Below are positions 17,300 to 26,159 of a stretch of DNA of 64,000 nt, piece by piece. The DNA is from Thermoflavimicrobium daqui (GTDB lineage: Bacteria > Bacillota > Bacilli > Thermoactinomycetales > Thermoactinomycetaceae). The position numbers were made by a program, and so were the translations under genes. The stretch spans positions 124,001 to 188,000 of the forward strand of contig NZ_KZ845663.1 of assembly GCF_003313465.1 (NCBI RefSeq), read 5' to 3'. A model generated the notes under the pieces. It was not told the DNA's origin, made no database searches, and worked only from the letters and a program-made list of their open reading frames with translations. The number at the start of each line of letters is the position of its first letter. Positions within the stretch are counted from its first letter, which is position 1.

Positions 17300-19129
17300 A
17301 TGCTAAAACCAGAAAACATTCGCAATATCGCTATTATTGCTCACGTCGATCATGGAAAAACAACACTTGTCGATGCAATGCTCAAACAAAGCCGTATTTT
17401 TCGCGATAACCAACAGGTGCATACACGTGTACTTGATTCCAATGACTTAGAACGCGAACGAGGCATTACGATCCTATCGAAAAATACAGCTATCCATTAT
17501 AAAGGTGTTAAGATCAATATTGTAGATACCCCCGGTCACGCAGACTTTGGTGGAGAAGTTGAGCGGGTTATGAATATGGTTGATGGTGTCCTTCTCTTAG
17601 TTGATGCAGTTGAAGGTCCCATGCCACAAACCAAATTTGTATTACGACAAGCGATTGAAAGAGGGCACAAAGTCATTGTAGTTGTAAATAAAATCGACCG
17701 TCCTAATGCCCAGCCCGAAGAAGTAATTAATACAACCTTTGACTTATTTGTAGACTTAGGAGCCACTGATGAACAATGTGAGTTCCCCATCATTTATGCC
17801 AGTGGATTAACTGGTTCATCTGGTTATGAACCGGATCAATTAACTCCATCCCTTGAACCACTTTTTGAGGAAATTGTCCATTCACTTCCTTCACCTGATG
17901 TTGAAGTAGATGGTCCAACACAATTACAAGCAACCTTACTCGGCTATGATGAATATAAAGGACAAATTGTCATTGGACGCTTACAACGAGGGAAAGTACG
18001 TAAAAATCAATCCTTACTATTGATTCAAGCAGATGAGACCAAACGCACTATAAAAATCGGACAAGTCTTTACACATCAAGGGTTACAGCGACAAGAGATC
18101 GAGGAAGCGACTGCTGGAGATATCATCGCCCTCACAGGCATTAGCGATGTACGGATTGGGGACACCATTACGGATCCTGAATACCCAGAAGCACTTCCAC
18201 CGATTCGCATCGAAGAACCTACTTTGCGTATGACCATCGGAGTAAGTACCAGTCCTTTTGCGGGACAAGATGGAACTTATCTCACTTCGCGGAAGATACG
18301 TGAACGTCTAGAACGTGAAGCCGAGCGCGATGTTGCTCTACGTGTTGAAGATACTGATTCAGCAGACAACTTCCTTGTTTCAGGGCGTGGAGAGCTTCAT
18401 CTAAGTATTCTTATTGAAAATATGCGTCGGGAAGGCTATGAATTTCAAGTTAGTAAGCCTGAAGTAATCTTTAAAGAGATCGATGGAAAAAAATGTGAGC
18501 CTGTTGAAACCGTTGAAATCGAAGTGAACGGTGATTATCAAGGAGTTGTTGTTGAACTTCTCGGTAAACGAAAAGGACAACTCCAAGATATGCAAGTCCT
18601 TGAAAATGGCATTGTTCATTTTACCTATCTCGTTCCTTCACGTAGCTTACTTGGCTTTCGACAACAATTGCTAACCCTAACTCATGGTGAAGCGATTATG
18701 AATACTTTATTTGCTGGTTATGAGCCTTATTTTGGCGACATGGAAACACATGATTATGGTTCACTCGTTGCTTGGGAATCGGGCACAGCCACCACTTATG
18801 CACTCCATGCTGCTCAGGAACGAGGACACTTGTACATCACACCAGGTACCGAAGTTTATGAGGGTATGGTGGTAGGACAACATATCCGCGAGAATGATCT
18901 GGATGTCAATGTATGTAAGAAAAAGCATTTAACAAGTATCAGACGTGCTACTGCAGAAGAAACCTTACGACTTGATTCTCCACGACAACTATCTTTAGAT
19001 GATGCGATCGAGCTACTAAAAGAAGATGAGTTATTGGAAGTAACCCCTAAAACTTTCCGTTTGCGAAAAAAGTTTCTAGCCAAAAATGAACGAGCACGAA
19101 TGGCTAAACATAAAAAATACCATGGATAA
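17300..19129 (+). CDS. typA: Ribosome-associated GTPase BipA/TypA
   Basis: 609 residues. It has a G domain with the P-loop AHVDHGKTT (about residue 12), RGITI switch I, DTPGH and NKIDR, then EF-G-like domains II, III and V and the BipA C-terminal domain. Length matches B. subtilis TypA (about 612). It binds the ribosome like EF-G or LepA and is needed for growth at low temperature and for 50S assembly. A TTG at 17258 is in frame, but the family's N-terminus corresponds to the ATG at 17300, whose ribosome site is displaced by a small hairpin. Confidence 0.95.
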   Translation: MLKPENIRNIAIIAHVDHGKTTLVDAMLKQSRIFRDNQQVHTRVLDSNDLERERGITILSKNTAIHYKGVKINIVDTPGHADFGGEVERVMNMVDGVLLLVDAVEGPMPQTKFVLRQAIERGHKVIVVVNKIDRPNAQPEEVINTTFDLFVDLGATDEQCEFPIIYASGLTGSSGYEPDQLTPSLEPLFEEIVHSLPSPDVEVDGPTQLQATLLGYDEYKGQIVIGRLQRGKVRKNQSLLLIQADETKRTIKIGQVFTHQGLQRQEIEEATAGDIIALTGISDVRIGDTITDPEYPEALPPIRIEEPTLRMTIGVSTSPFAGQDGTYLTSRKIRERLEREAERDVALRVEDTDSADNFLVSGRGELHLSILIENMRREGYEFQVSKPEVIFKEIDGKKCEPVETVEIEVNGDYQGVVVELLGKRKGQLQDMQVLENGIVHFTYLVPSRSLLGFRQQLLTLTHGEAIMNTLFAGYEPYFGDMETHDYGSLVAWESGTATTYALHAAQERGHLYITPGTEVYEGMVVGQHIRENDLDVNVCKKKHLTSIRRATAEETLRLDSPRQLSLDDAIELLKEDELLEVTPKTFRLRKKFLAKNERARMAKHKKYHG

Positions 19130-19130
19130 A

Positions 19131-19163
19131 AAAACAGCGGCCCGAGTAATCGGACCGCTTTTC
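19131..19163. terminator. Terminator between typA and the ATP-grasp gene
   Basis: AAACAGCGG-CCGA with TCGG-CCGCTTTT (one mismatch) immediately follows the typA stop. The convergent gene ends at 19170, so it likely works in both directions. Confidence 0.75.
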
Positions 19164-19169
19164 TACGTT

Positions 19170-20366
19170 TTAACGGTAAACAGTCTCATTCTCAAACCAT
19201 TTTGCTACTTGATCAATCCGTGCAACAACCTCCTGTTCATTTTGACCATGGACGACAAAGATAGCAATATGATCTACACTTTTTTTCGCACCTATAAAGG
19301 TCTCCCCTATTTGTGCCCGATATTCTTGTTCGATCACCCAATCATAGGGGGCAGATGTATTCATCTTGACCAATGTTCCTTTTTTAGGAGGGACTAATAC
19401 AAATCCAGCAGCTTGCTTTTTCGTCAAGTTTTGAAACACGGAAGGATCTGGAAGATATCCACATAATGCACGAGCCCATAGTGCCGAAATATTTAAATCA
19501 AATGCTTGTCGGATGGACTCGTTTACTTTAACCCCTCCGGTCCGACTAGCTATCTCACAAAAATAGAGCTTATCATCAGGTGTATGGAAAATCTCTGCAT
19601 GAAATGTGGTATGTTCGGGAGTTGGAAACTTGTTTAATAGCTCACGAACAGCTTGCTGTAAGCGACTGTTCATCGGATTATCTTCATCTAAGATAAAACT
19701 TCCTAAATATTTATTATCTTGATAGGCTAAACACCCATTAATATATTTGGATGGCCAGATAAAAACAATATCTCCATTTAAAACGAGCCCATCAATATGA
19801 TACATTTCCCCATCAATAAAATCTTCAGCAAGTAGGGGAAAGGAAAGATTTTGATTTAACACTTCCATTAAATCATTTTCATCACTTATTTTAATGGTAT
19901 TCCGTGAACCTGCGCCTGCAATTGGTTTAACAACGATAGGATATCCGACCTCATCCAAAAATTCCAATAGGTCAAACGTATGATACACTGCTTTAAATTT
20001 TGGAATAAGTACACTTGAACCCGTTGCATATTTTTTCATTATTTCCTTATTTCGGAAAACTACAGCGCTGTCATAGGTTTGACCACGAAGTCCTAGACGC
20101 TCTCTTAATTGTCCTGCTCGCAGCACATCCCATTCATTCATTGCAATAATTTGTTCATACTGATATTTTTGATGTAGTTCCAGTGCTCTTAGCTCTACGA
20201 GACCATTATATTCATAGTTTTGAAAGGCCTCTTTGTACATATAATTCATAAAATGTTCTTCATGTTGATCGGATGTTAGTAAAATCAACTCATCGGAAAT
20301 ATCTGAGAGCCACTCCTCATAAGGATAAGTCTTATGAGGGTAATTGTTAAGAATCAAAATTTTCAT
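19170..20366 (-). CDS. Orphan ATP-grasp ligase
   Basis: 398 residues. An N-terminal pre-ATP-grasp fold (MKILILNNYPHKTYP) is followed by the ATP-grasp core: GYPIVVKPIAGAGSRNT binds ATP (about residue 145) and FCEIASRTGG holds the metal-binding Glu and Arg (about 275-290). The family ligates a carboxylate to an amine or thiol (amino acid ligases, carnosine synthase, D-Ala ligase). The start at 20366 has GGGGG 7 bases upstream. No acceptor-protein, peptide-precursor or transporter gene is adjacent, so the substrate is unknown. Confidence 0.8.
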   Translation of the reverse strand: MKILILNNYPHKTYPYEEWLSDISDELILLTSDQHEEHFMNYMYKEAFQNYEYNGLVELRALELHQKYQYEQIIAMNEWDVLRAGQLRERLGLRGQTYDSAVVFRNKEIMKKYATGSSVLIPKFKAVYHTFDLLEFLDEVGYPIVVKPIAGAGSRNTIKISDENDLMEVLNQNLSFPLLAEDFIDGEMYHIDGLVLNGDIVFIWPSKYINGCLAYQDNKYLGSFILDEDNPMNSRLQQAVRELLNKFPTPEHTTFHAEIFHTPDDKLYFCEIASRTGGVKVNESIRQAFDLNISALWARALCGYLPDPSVFQNLTKKQAAGFVLVPPKKGTLVKMNTSAPYDWVIEQEYRAQIGETFIGAKKSVDHIAIFVVHGQNEQEVVARIDQVAKWFENETVYR

Positions 20367-20681
20367 CCATGAACCCCCAGGAATCAAGTTGTCCTACAAT
20401 AAAATTATATTTCAATTATTATCGAATATCAATAATTTATAAATATTCATCAATAAATTAACAATATTTTACATATAATTAAAATAATTACAATTAAATT
20501 CCCGTTACAGTTTTTACGATAAGTAAGACATTAGAACTTCTTATCCCGTTTAGACGGTGCTACCTTTCCTTCTAGTCGAAAAATCCCTCTCTATCTTACC
20601 TATTGTTAATTAATCAACACTACTGTTTTTTGTTACACTTTTCACATATGCTCTCTCATTTATCATCCTTATATGAAGAAG
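20367..20681. other. Gene-free AT-rich stretch
   Basis: No ORF with a ribosome site was seen. The part nearest the ATP-grasp gene is extremely A/T-rich. Between about 20500 and 20590, read on the minus strand, there are small dyads (CCGT-CTAA-ACGG, and GATAAG with CTTATC) that could be an untranslated leader of the ATP-grasp gene. No known riboswitch signature was recognised. Confidence 0.4.
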
Positions 20682-20727
20682 ATGGGTTTCTCTATTTGCC
20701 TAAAAATTAGCCTAAAGAAAAACCCAT
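20682..20727 (-). terminator. Terminator-like hairpin after the flavin reductase-like gene
   Basis: ATGGGTTT(T)TCT pairs with AGAGAAACCCAT, reading the minus strand, 12 bases after the stop at 20739. The T-tract is poor. The 15-mer AAGAAAAACCCATTT also occurs in the palindrome at 21443-21540. Confidence 0.5.
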
Positions 20728-20738
20728 TTAACTTAATC

Positions 20739-21374
20739 TTATCTTTTCTTTGTTTGCCAATCTTCCCATGAGCAGCGGGGGATCGAAAAAATCTCACCTA
20801 GATGACTATAAGCTGAACCCGCTAATCTCGCAACTGGAGTTAATTTTTGCGTATCGATTCTTCCTTGGGTGTACAAATCATCTTGAATATGAAACTGTAC
20901 GATTTCACCTATGATTAAATCCGCATTAGGAAAATCGCTTCCACCGAGTGGGATCATTTGATTCAAAATACATTCCATTTGTACTTTGGTTTCCATGATT
21001 CGAGGTGTCTGAATAGCTGTACTGGGTAGCAATTGAAGCCCAACCATATCAACCTCACTTATTTCAGCTGGAAAGTCTGTTGCTGTATCGTTAACCAAAT
21101 GTACATTTTCACGATCTACAGTATGGACGACAAATTCTTTTTGCCTGGCAATATTACGAGCTGTATCTTTCATCTGTCCATCCAGTTTCCGCATACAAGT
21201 GATACTGATCATTGGCGGTTCTGTCGATACAACCGTAAAAAAGCTAAATGGTGCTGCATTTACTTTCCCTTCTTCATTGAGTGTAGATACAAAGGCAATG
21301 GGTCTTGGCAATACACTACCGATCAATAGCTTATAATTCGCTTGTTTGGACTGCTTGTTTGGATCGATCTGCAT
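20739..21374 (-). CDS. Flavin reductase-like FMN-binding protein
   Basis: 211 residues of the flavin reductase-like split-barrel family (LLIGSVLPRPIAFVSTL at about residue 14, then NAAPFSFFTVVSTEPPM). These proteins bind FMN and often supply reduced flavin or act on flavin-linked substrates. The ATG at 21374 follows AAAGGG. It lies downstream of homogentisate dioxygenase on the same strand, separated by a 98-bp palindrome, so it is probably co-expressed and connected with aromatic catabolism. Its reaction is not known. Confidence 0.82.
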   Translation of the reverse strand: MQIDPNKQSKQANYKLLIGSVLPRPIAFVSTLNEEGKVNAAPFSFFTVVSTEPPMISITCMRKLDGQMKDTARNIARQKEFVVHTVDRENVHLVNDTATDFPAEISEVDMVGLQLLPSTAIQTPRIMETKVQMECILNQMIPLGGSDFPNADLIIGEIVQFHIQDDLYTQGRIDTQKLTPVARLAGSAYSHLGEIFSIPRCSWEDWQTKKR

Positions 21375-21442
21375 TTGTAGACATCCCTTTCCGCTATCGT
21401 TTTCGAACGATCTCATATCACCTTGATCCGTTGATAACACCT

Positions 21443-21540
21443 ATGAATGTTTGATATCTTCAATGGGCTTTTCTATCCACTAAGTGATTTTAGCTTCAAG
21501 AAAAACCCATTTTTAGTCACTTTAGCTATCAAGCATTCAT
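21443..21540. repeat. 98-bp imperfect palindrome between hmgA and its partner
   Basis: Outer arms ATGAATGTTTGATA and TATCAAGCATTCAT pair (one mismatch). Inner arms AATGGGCTTTTCT and AGAAAAACCCATT also pair (one mismatch). The element fills most of the intergenic gap and abuts the hmgA stop codon. It lacks a terminator T-tract. Confidence 0.6.
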
Positions 21541-22694
21541 CATGGTAACCAACTATACATATAATTTTGATCTTCCAAAGCGAGCGCCTGCTTGGTCACT
21601 TTTAAAGGACGGAATGTATCCACCATTACAGCTAGCTCTTCGGTTCGATCTTTACCTATACTCGCTTCAATTTTACCTGGATGGGGGCCATGAGGTAATC
21701 CACTTGGATGCATAGTTAATGATCCTTCCTGAACCCCTCGACGACTCATAAAGTTCCCTTTCACATAATAAAGAACCTCATCACTATTTACATTGCTATG
21801 ATAATAGGGGGCAGGAATTGATTCAGGGTGATAATCATACATTCTTGGAACAAAGGAACACACAACAAAATTGGGACCTGCAAAAGTTTGATGCACTGGA
21901 GGTGGTTGATGAATCGAACCTGTAATTGGTTCGAAGTCATCGATATTAAATGCCCAAGGATATAAATAACCATCCCATCCTACGACATCCAATGGGTGGA
22001 AGTCATAAATATAGGAATGGAGCTGATTTCTTGCTTTGACACGTACTTCAAATTTACCTAATTCAGTATGTGTATTTAGTTTGGTAGGCACTCGGATGTC
22101 TCGTTCACAAAAAGGACTATGTTCCATTAATTGTCCATGTTCATTACGATATCGTTTCGGTGTGGTAATCTCACCAAAAGACTCAATGATAAAAAATCGA
22201 TTCTCTTTGCTTTTCATTTCAAGTCGGTAAGTTGTTCCCACAGGGATCACCAAGTAGTCTCCAGGTCGATAGGGAAGCTCACCGAAAACGGTTTCGAGTA
22301 TACCTTCCCCTTGATGAACAAAGATAATTTCATCACCATCACTATTTCGGAAAAAATAATTCATCGGTTCCACTGGTTTCGCAATCGCAAGCGCTACATC
22401 TTCATTCACCAATAGATGAAGCCTACCATCAATCGGATCTCCTTCTATTTTCGCTTCAAAAGTAATAAAGTGACGATGACGATTGGCTCCTTCTTGTTCA
22501 ATAGGAGTTGCCCAGTCACGAATTTTTTTCGCTGTGCTAACCTGGGTCGGCGGATTCAAATGATATAAAATCGATTGAATGCCAGAAAATCCTTTAGTGC
22601 CCATAACTTGCTCGAGATATAAGCTTCCATCTGGCTTCCGAAATTGGATATGCCTTTTGTTTGGAATTTGACCTAGCTGATGATAAAAAGGCAT
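21540..22694 (-). CDS. hmgA: Homogentisate 1,2-dioxygenase
   Basis: 384 residues of double cupin fold. The Fe(II)-binding region is visible: YYHSNVNSDEVLYYVKGNF (His and Glu ligands, about residue 290) and HPSGLPHGPHPG (second His, about 325). The enzyme opens the homogentisate ring to maleylacetoacetate in tyrosine and phenylalanine breakdown. The start is the ATG at 22694 after AGGAGGGAGAGT. The usual partners HPD and fumarylacetoacetase are not in this window. A perfect cre site about 80 bases upstream predicts CcpA-mediated catabolite repression. Confidence 0.95.
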   Translation of the reverse strand: MPFYHQLGQIPNKRHIQFRKPDGSLYLEQVMGTKGFSGIQSILYHLNPPTQVSTAKKIRDWATPIEQEGANRHRHFITFEAKIEGDPIDGRLHLLVNEDVALAIAKPVEPMNYFFRNSDGDEIIFVHQGEGILETVFGELPYRPGDYLVIPVGTTYRLEMKSKENRFFIIESFGEITTPKRYRNEHGQLMEHSPFCERDIRVPTKLNTHTELGKFEVRVKARNQLHSYIYDFHPLDVVGWDGYLYPWAFNIDDFEPITGSIHQPPPVHQTFAGPNFVVCSFVPRMYDYHPESIPAPYYHSNVNSDEVLYYVKGNFMSRRGVQEGSLTMHPSGLPHGPHPGKIEASIGKDRTEELAVMVDTFRPLKVTKQALALEDQNYMYSWLP

Positions 22695-22773
22695 ACTCTC
22701 CCTCCTGTTCATTCGATTCAGAATAGAATACAATTTTATTTTACCAAAATACCTTGAATTTGTTGAATATGAA

Positions 22774-22787
22774 TGTAAGCGATAACA
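22774..22787. promoter_or_regulatory. cre site (CcpA operator) upstream of hmgA
   Basis: TGTAAGCGATAACA matches the consensus TGWAANCGNTNWCA at every defined position. It lies 80-93 bases upstream of the hmgA start, in the promoter region. Confidence 0.75.
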
Positions 22788-22814
22788 AAATTTATTAGGA
22801 TTCCAGTCCAACTA

Positions 22815-22853
22815 TAAAAAATAGGGCTCCTCATCCAAAATATGAGAAACCCT
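22815..22853 (-). terminator. Terminator of the beta-helix/AAA gene
   Basis: AGGG..CTCAT pairs with ATGAG..CCCT, reading the minus strand, followed by ATTTTTTATAG. It is about 95 bases after the stop codon at 22946. Confidence 0.7.
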
Positions 22854-22945
22854 GTTTTCTTTTCATTTGGCTGTTATAGTCATTGTGGTGTTTCTAAACG
22901 AAACATGACTTTCTTCGCAGTCTTAACTACTATACTCCACAGATT

Positions 22946-25312
22946 TTATTCATTTGTGTCTTCTTTTTTTGTTTTAGAATAGACTTTTTCTAATTCTTTA
23001 ACCCAATCCTGATCACCTGGCTGAACCTCTTTCTCCGTTTTCCAAGTTAAATCTTCAGGCATGATCATGGTTAGCGCTTCTTTGGTTCGTTGTTCTTTTG
23101 GTAACTTTAAACAACGGCGACTTTGAACCATTTGTACAATCTTAAAATACTCTTTAACTCTTTCCACACAACTTTTCTCATCATCTATATTCCACAAATG
23201 ATGCATTTCTTTTAGTAAAACAGACATACAAGTTTCATGTATTTGATACTCATTTTCTTTTACTACTTCTAAGAAGAGTGAGACCATATCTTCTGGAGTA
23301 TATTCCTCAAAAATAAACTCATTAACAAAATGCTGTTTTAGGTCCTGAAATTTTTCTAACCATTCTTGAACTGCTTCGACAGGCCCAGCTATGATCACTG
23401 CTGTCTCAGGCACCAAATGGTTAACAATTTGATAAAGGGAAGGAAGTAGAGCATGTGCTAATTGTTCAGGAGCAAGGAGATGAATTTGGTCTAAAAACAA
23501 AACTCCCCCATATGCTTCTTCAATACGTTGCTTAATCATTTGTTCCATCACAAATGGATCTGAATTCGTCAAGTCGCTTGGAGTAATTTTCACTAAATGA
23601 CTTGAATCAACAAGCTCAATCGCATGAATCATCTGGCCATATAAGTCAGCCATTTTTTCCTTTCCGGAATCTGATGGGCCTAAAAATAAAGCATGGATAT
23701 GAAGTTCTTCCACTGTTTTGATCCCTAAACGCTTTCGATCTTGCAGATAGTCCAGATAATGAACGACTTCTTTCATTTTCGCTTTTACTTTCCATTGTCC
23801 AACCTGTTTTTCAACCTGTTCAAACAGCTCGCTTACCTTTGGATTTGAAAGGAGGAGTGCATCTCCCGTTGCCGAGTCACTTAGTTCATATCGTCCTTTT
23901 TCCTTATTCATTTCTTTACAGAGATAAATATCTGGGTCACTTTCACTTATATCCCAAACCTCTTTTTCAATATCCCAAAAAACACAACGTTCAAATTTTC
24001 CACGACCATGCTCGTTAACTTGAACACCTTTTAATGAATCAAACACTTGACAACTATAAATAGAGGGTTCTGCTGCTTTTGAAACATGAATTGCAGCTGC
24101 ATTTGGAAACTCTGATAGTTGTGTATCTTGAACCATCCCTTTTGTTTTCTGGGAAAAATAAATCCCATGTGCATTTCCTTTATATATTTTACAGTTCAAT
24201 ACATCAAGCTGTGCTCCATTGGTGACTGCAACTACATGTGAATTAAAGCTATATAGTTCACAATCTCTTAGCATTCCTTTTCCATCTGAGGTAGATACAA
24301 CTCCTTCTACATTACCATCATGAATTTTTGTATGAAGGACAGACGGATTCGCTCCTTCAAAAATACGAATCGCTGGCTGGTTAATAAAGCCAAATAGATT
24401 ACATTTATCAAGCAGTCCACCACTATCCTCTTCAAAGATAAATCCTCCCCCCTTACAATTTCGAACGGTACAATCTTGAAAGAAAGGAGAAGATCCGTTT
24501 GAAATACGAATGGCCGGAGCATCCTTTTCAAAACTAAAGATCGAACATCCTTTAAACACACCTTTTCCTTTACGAATGACAATGGCACAATGTTTGCCAT
24601 CATGGATTTTACAGCGATTAAAAGTAGGACTTGTTCCTTTAATATAGATAGCTGCCTCATGATCAAAGCCATAAATATTACACTCTTCAAACTTACCTTT
24701 TCCTTTGCTTTCAATATAAAGCCCACAGCTCTTACTATCTGCACCCACAACGGAGCACCTCTTAAAGACTGGATTTCCCTCTAAGATATGAATGACTGGA
24801 CTGCTTTTTGCTGCTGAAGAAAAATGACAATGATCAAAAATGATGTTTCCTGTTCCCTTATTTAATATAGCTGAATTCTTATAACTTTTGATTTCACAAT
24901 GTCGAATAATCGGTTCAGCTGTAGCACCATCGATCGTAATCCCTGGCCCCTTTCCTGCTTCGATTCGACAAGATTCAAGCAGAAGAGTACCATTTTCGAT
25001 ATAAACGGTATCCATTCCTCGATCCAATCCATTTTCTTTGGGTTGTTTAATCGTCATATTACGAATAACTGCATATCCATTCTTCATAGTAAGTGAACTA
25101 CTCTTTATTCCTTGAATAACAATTTTCTCTTTATCTCCTACACCAATTAGCTCGATATATTTATCAATCACAATATCTTCTTTATAAATACCTGGACCGA
25201 TTTCAATGGTACTCCCCACTGGAGCCGCTTCTATGGCTCTTTGAATACTCTTATTTTTAGAAAATAGTTTTCTAGAGACTTGAAAAGATGTTTTTTCACT
25301 ACTCAATGCCAT
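22946..25312 (-). CDS. Right-handed beta-helix protein fused to degenerate SpoVK/CbxX-type AAA+ domain
   Basis: 788 residues, no signal peptide or membrane segment. Residues about 15-480 are a right-handed parallel beta-helix (pectate-lyase-like fold): about 20 coils of about 23 residues, alternating a GKGxFxxC(N/S)I(Y/F)xF type with a PxFxxCxIHDG type. Residues about 520-740 align with the SpoVK/CbxX AAA+ family (EELHIHALFLGPSDSGKEK, GGVLFLDQIHLL). Walker A lacks the Ser/Thr after GK (Glu instead), and the Walker B Glu is Gln, so ATP hydrolysis is doubtful. The start could be ATG 25312 or TTG 25306, which is better spaced after AGGGTG. It is monocistronic. The role is unknown. Confidence 0.8.
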   Translation of the reverse strand: MALSSEKTSFQVSRKLFSKNKSIQRAIEAAPVGSTIEIGPGIYKEDIVIDKYIELIGVGDKEKIVIQGIKSSSLTMKNGYAVIRNMTIKQPKENGLDRGMDTVYIENGTLLLESCRIEAGKGPGITIDGATAEPIIRHCEIKSYKNSAILNKGTGNIIFDHCHFSSAAKSSPVIHILEGNPVFKRCSVVGADSKSCGLYIESKGKGKFEECNIYGFDHEAAIYIKGTSPTFNRCKIHDGKHCAIVIRKGKGVFKGCSIFSFEKDAPAIRISNGSSPFFQDCTVRNCKGGGFIFEEDSGGLLDKCNLFGFINQPAIRIFEGANPSVLHTKIHDGNVEGVVSTSDGKGMLRDCELYSFNSHVVAVTNGAQLDVLNCKIYKGNAHGIYFSQKTKGMVQDTQLSEFPNAAAIHVSKAAEPSIYSCQVFDSLKGVQVNEHGRGKFERCVFWDIEKEVWDISESDPDIYLCKEMNKEKGRYELSDSATGDALLLSNPKVSELFEQVEKQVGQWKVKAKMKEVVHYLDYLQDRKRLGIKTVEELHIHALFLGPSDSGKEKMADLYGQMIHAIELVDSSHLVKITPSDLTNSDPFVMEQMIKQRIEEAYGGVLFLDQIHLLAPEQLAHALLPSLYQIVNHLVPETAVIIAGPVEAVQEWLEKFQDLKQHFVNEFIFEEYTPEDMVSLFLEVVKENEYQIHETCMSVLLKEMHHLWNIDDEKSCVERVKEYFKIVQMVQSRRCLKLPKEQRTKEALTMIMPEDLTWKTEKEVQPGDQDWVKELEKVYSKTKKEDTNE

Positions 25313-25591
25313 CACCCTATAATTCTGCTCTTTAATTCAGATAACTAAAAAGCTATTTTAAACATGTTCTTCACACGACGGATAGCCTCTGGCTTTTCAT
25401 TATTGATTCTACATAAGTCAAAGCTGCAATTATTTCAACCTAAGAGTTTTGAATCGACCATAACTACTATCTTTTACTCTATATATACTTACTCTAGCAT
25501 ATTATATAACATACTTCTGCATTCTACTTTATTTTAAGGGTGATTACATTAGACAGCCATTCATCATTCACTAAAAAACATCTGTATAAAT
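25313..25591. other. Gene-free gap
   Basis: About 280 bases upstream of the beta-helix gene, A/T-rich, with no ORF carrying a ribosome site. It presumably holds the beta-helix gene promoter, but no convincing -35/-10 pair was identified. Confidence 0.4.
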
Positions 25592-25619
25592 AAAAAAAAA
25601 TCGGTAGTAGCCCACCGAA
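25592..25619 (-). terminator. Terminator of the 47-aa gene
   Basis: TCGGT and ACCGA (plus weak pairs inside) form a hairpin followed on the minus strand by nine consecutive Ts, 10 bases past the stop codon at 25629. This supports the tiny gene as real. Confidence 0.8.
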
Positions 25620-25628
25620 TTGTGCATG

Positions 25629-25772
25629 TTATTTACCTTGGTATAAGTCAAAAATACAATCCCGAATCCAATCAATATCCTCCTGATAAACAGGTGATTC
25701 GCACACTTCTTGTGTCGAATTACCATCATCATAACGATAACCCTGCTCTTGTTCATTCTTTTTTAGATTCAT
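25629..25772 (-). CDS. Small acidic protein (47 aa)
   Basis: Starts MNLKKNEQEQGYRYDD and ends DWIRDCIFDLYQGK. It is strongly acidic with two Cys and no signal or membrane segment. A GGGGGGAG ribosome site lies 5 bases before the ATG, and a clean terminator follows at once. It sits between the beta-helix/AAA gene and apt. I do not recognise a family. The C-terminal amphipathic stretch could be a protein-binding helix. Confidence 0.65.
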   Translation of the reverse strand: MNLKKNEQEQGYRYDDGNSTQEVCESPVYQEDIDWIRDCIFDLYQGK

Positions 25773-26004
25773 CTGCGCTCCCCCCCAAATGCCGATACAT
25801 AATACGGAAAATTCAATATTCATTTTCTATCAATAACGATTATCCCTAACTCTAAGAATTATCTAGGTCATTCATCAAACAATGCAATATGCTCTATCTA
25901 TTCTTAATGTTATTGTAATACAATATGATTCATTTCGCAACTGTTATAATACAATTTTTTAACATAAATTAATTTTGTTTAATTAGAGGTTTTTACACTT
26001 ATCA

Positions 26005-26030
26005 GCCACTCATCGCTTTCCCACTCACTC
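26005..26030 (-). repeat. Dispersed intergenic repeat, copy A
   Basis: On the plus strand it begins GCCACTCATCGCTTTCCCAC. It is 25 of 26 identical to the reverse complement of 60758-60783 and related to 60983-61008 and 36021-36046. It lies in the otherwise empty 25773-26114 stretch, where no ORF with a ribosome site was seen. Confidence 0.65.
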
Positions 26031-26114
26031 CTGCTCTAGATATGATCTGGATTTTCAATCAAATGATGCAACATGCTTTAATTAATTATTTCTTCCTCTT
26101 GAAGCAGAAAAGCA

Positions 26115-26147
26115 TAAGAAAAAGACATCCTCAAAAAATGGATGTCT
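26115..26147 (-). terminator. Terminator of apt
   Basis: AGACATCC/GGATGTCT stem, followed on the minus strand by TTTTTC, just past the apt stop codon. It ends the secDF-independent recJ-apt unit in this window. Confidence 0.8.
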
Positions 26148-26159
26148 GTCTTGGTATAC

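Noticed and set aside
20498-20590. Possible T-box or other riboswitch upstream of the ATP-grasp gene (GGTAGCACCG on the minus strand)
   Set aside because: It does not match the T-box AGGGTGG..ACC core or any riboswitch I know, and no terminator follows.
25552-25570. Fifth copy of the dispersed repeat (CAGCCATTCATC)
   Set aside because: Only about ten bases agree, which is within chance for an AT-rich gap.
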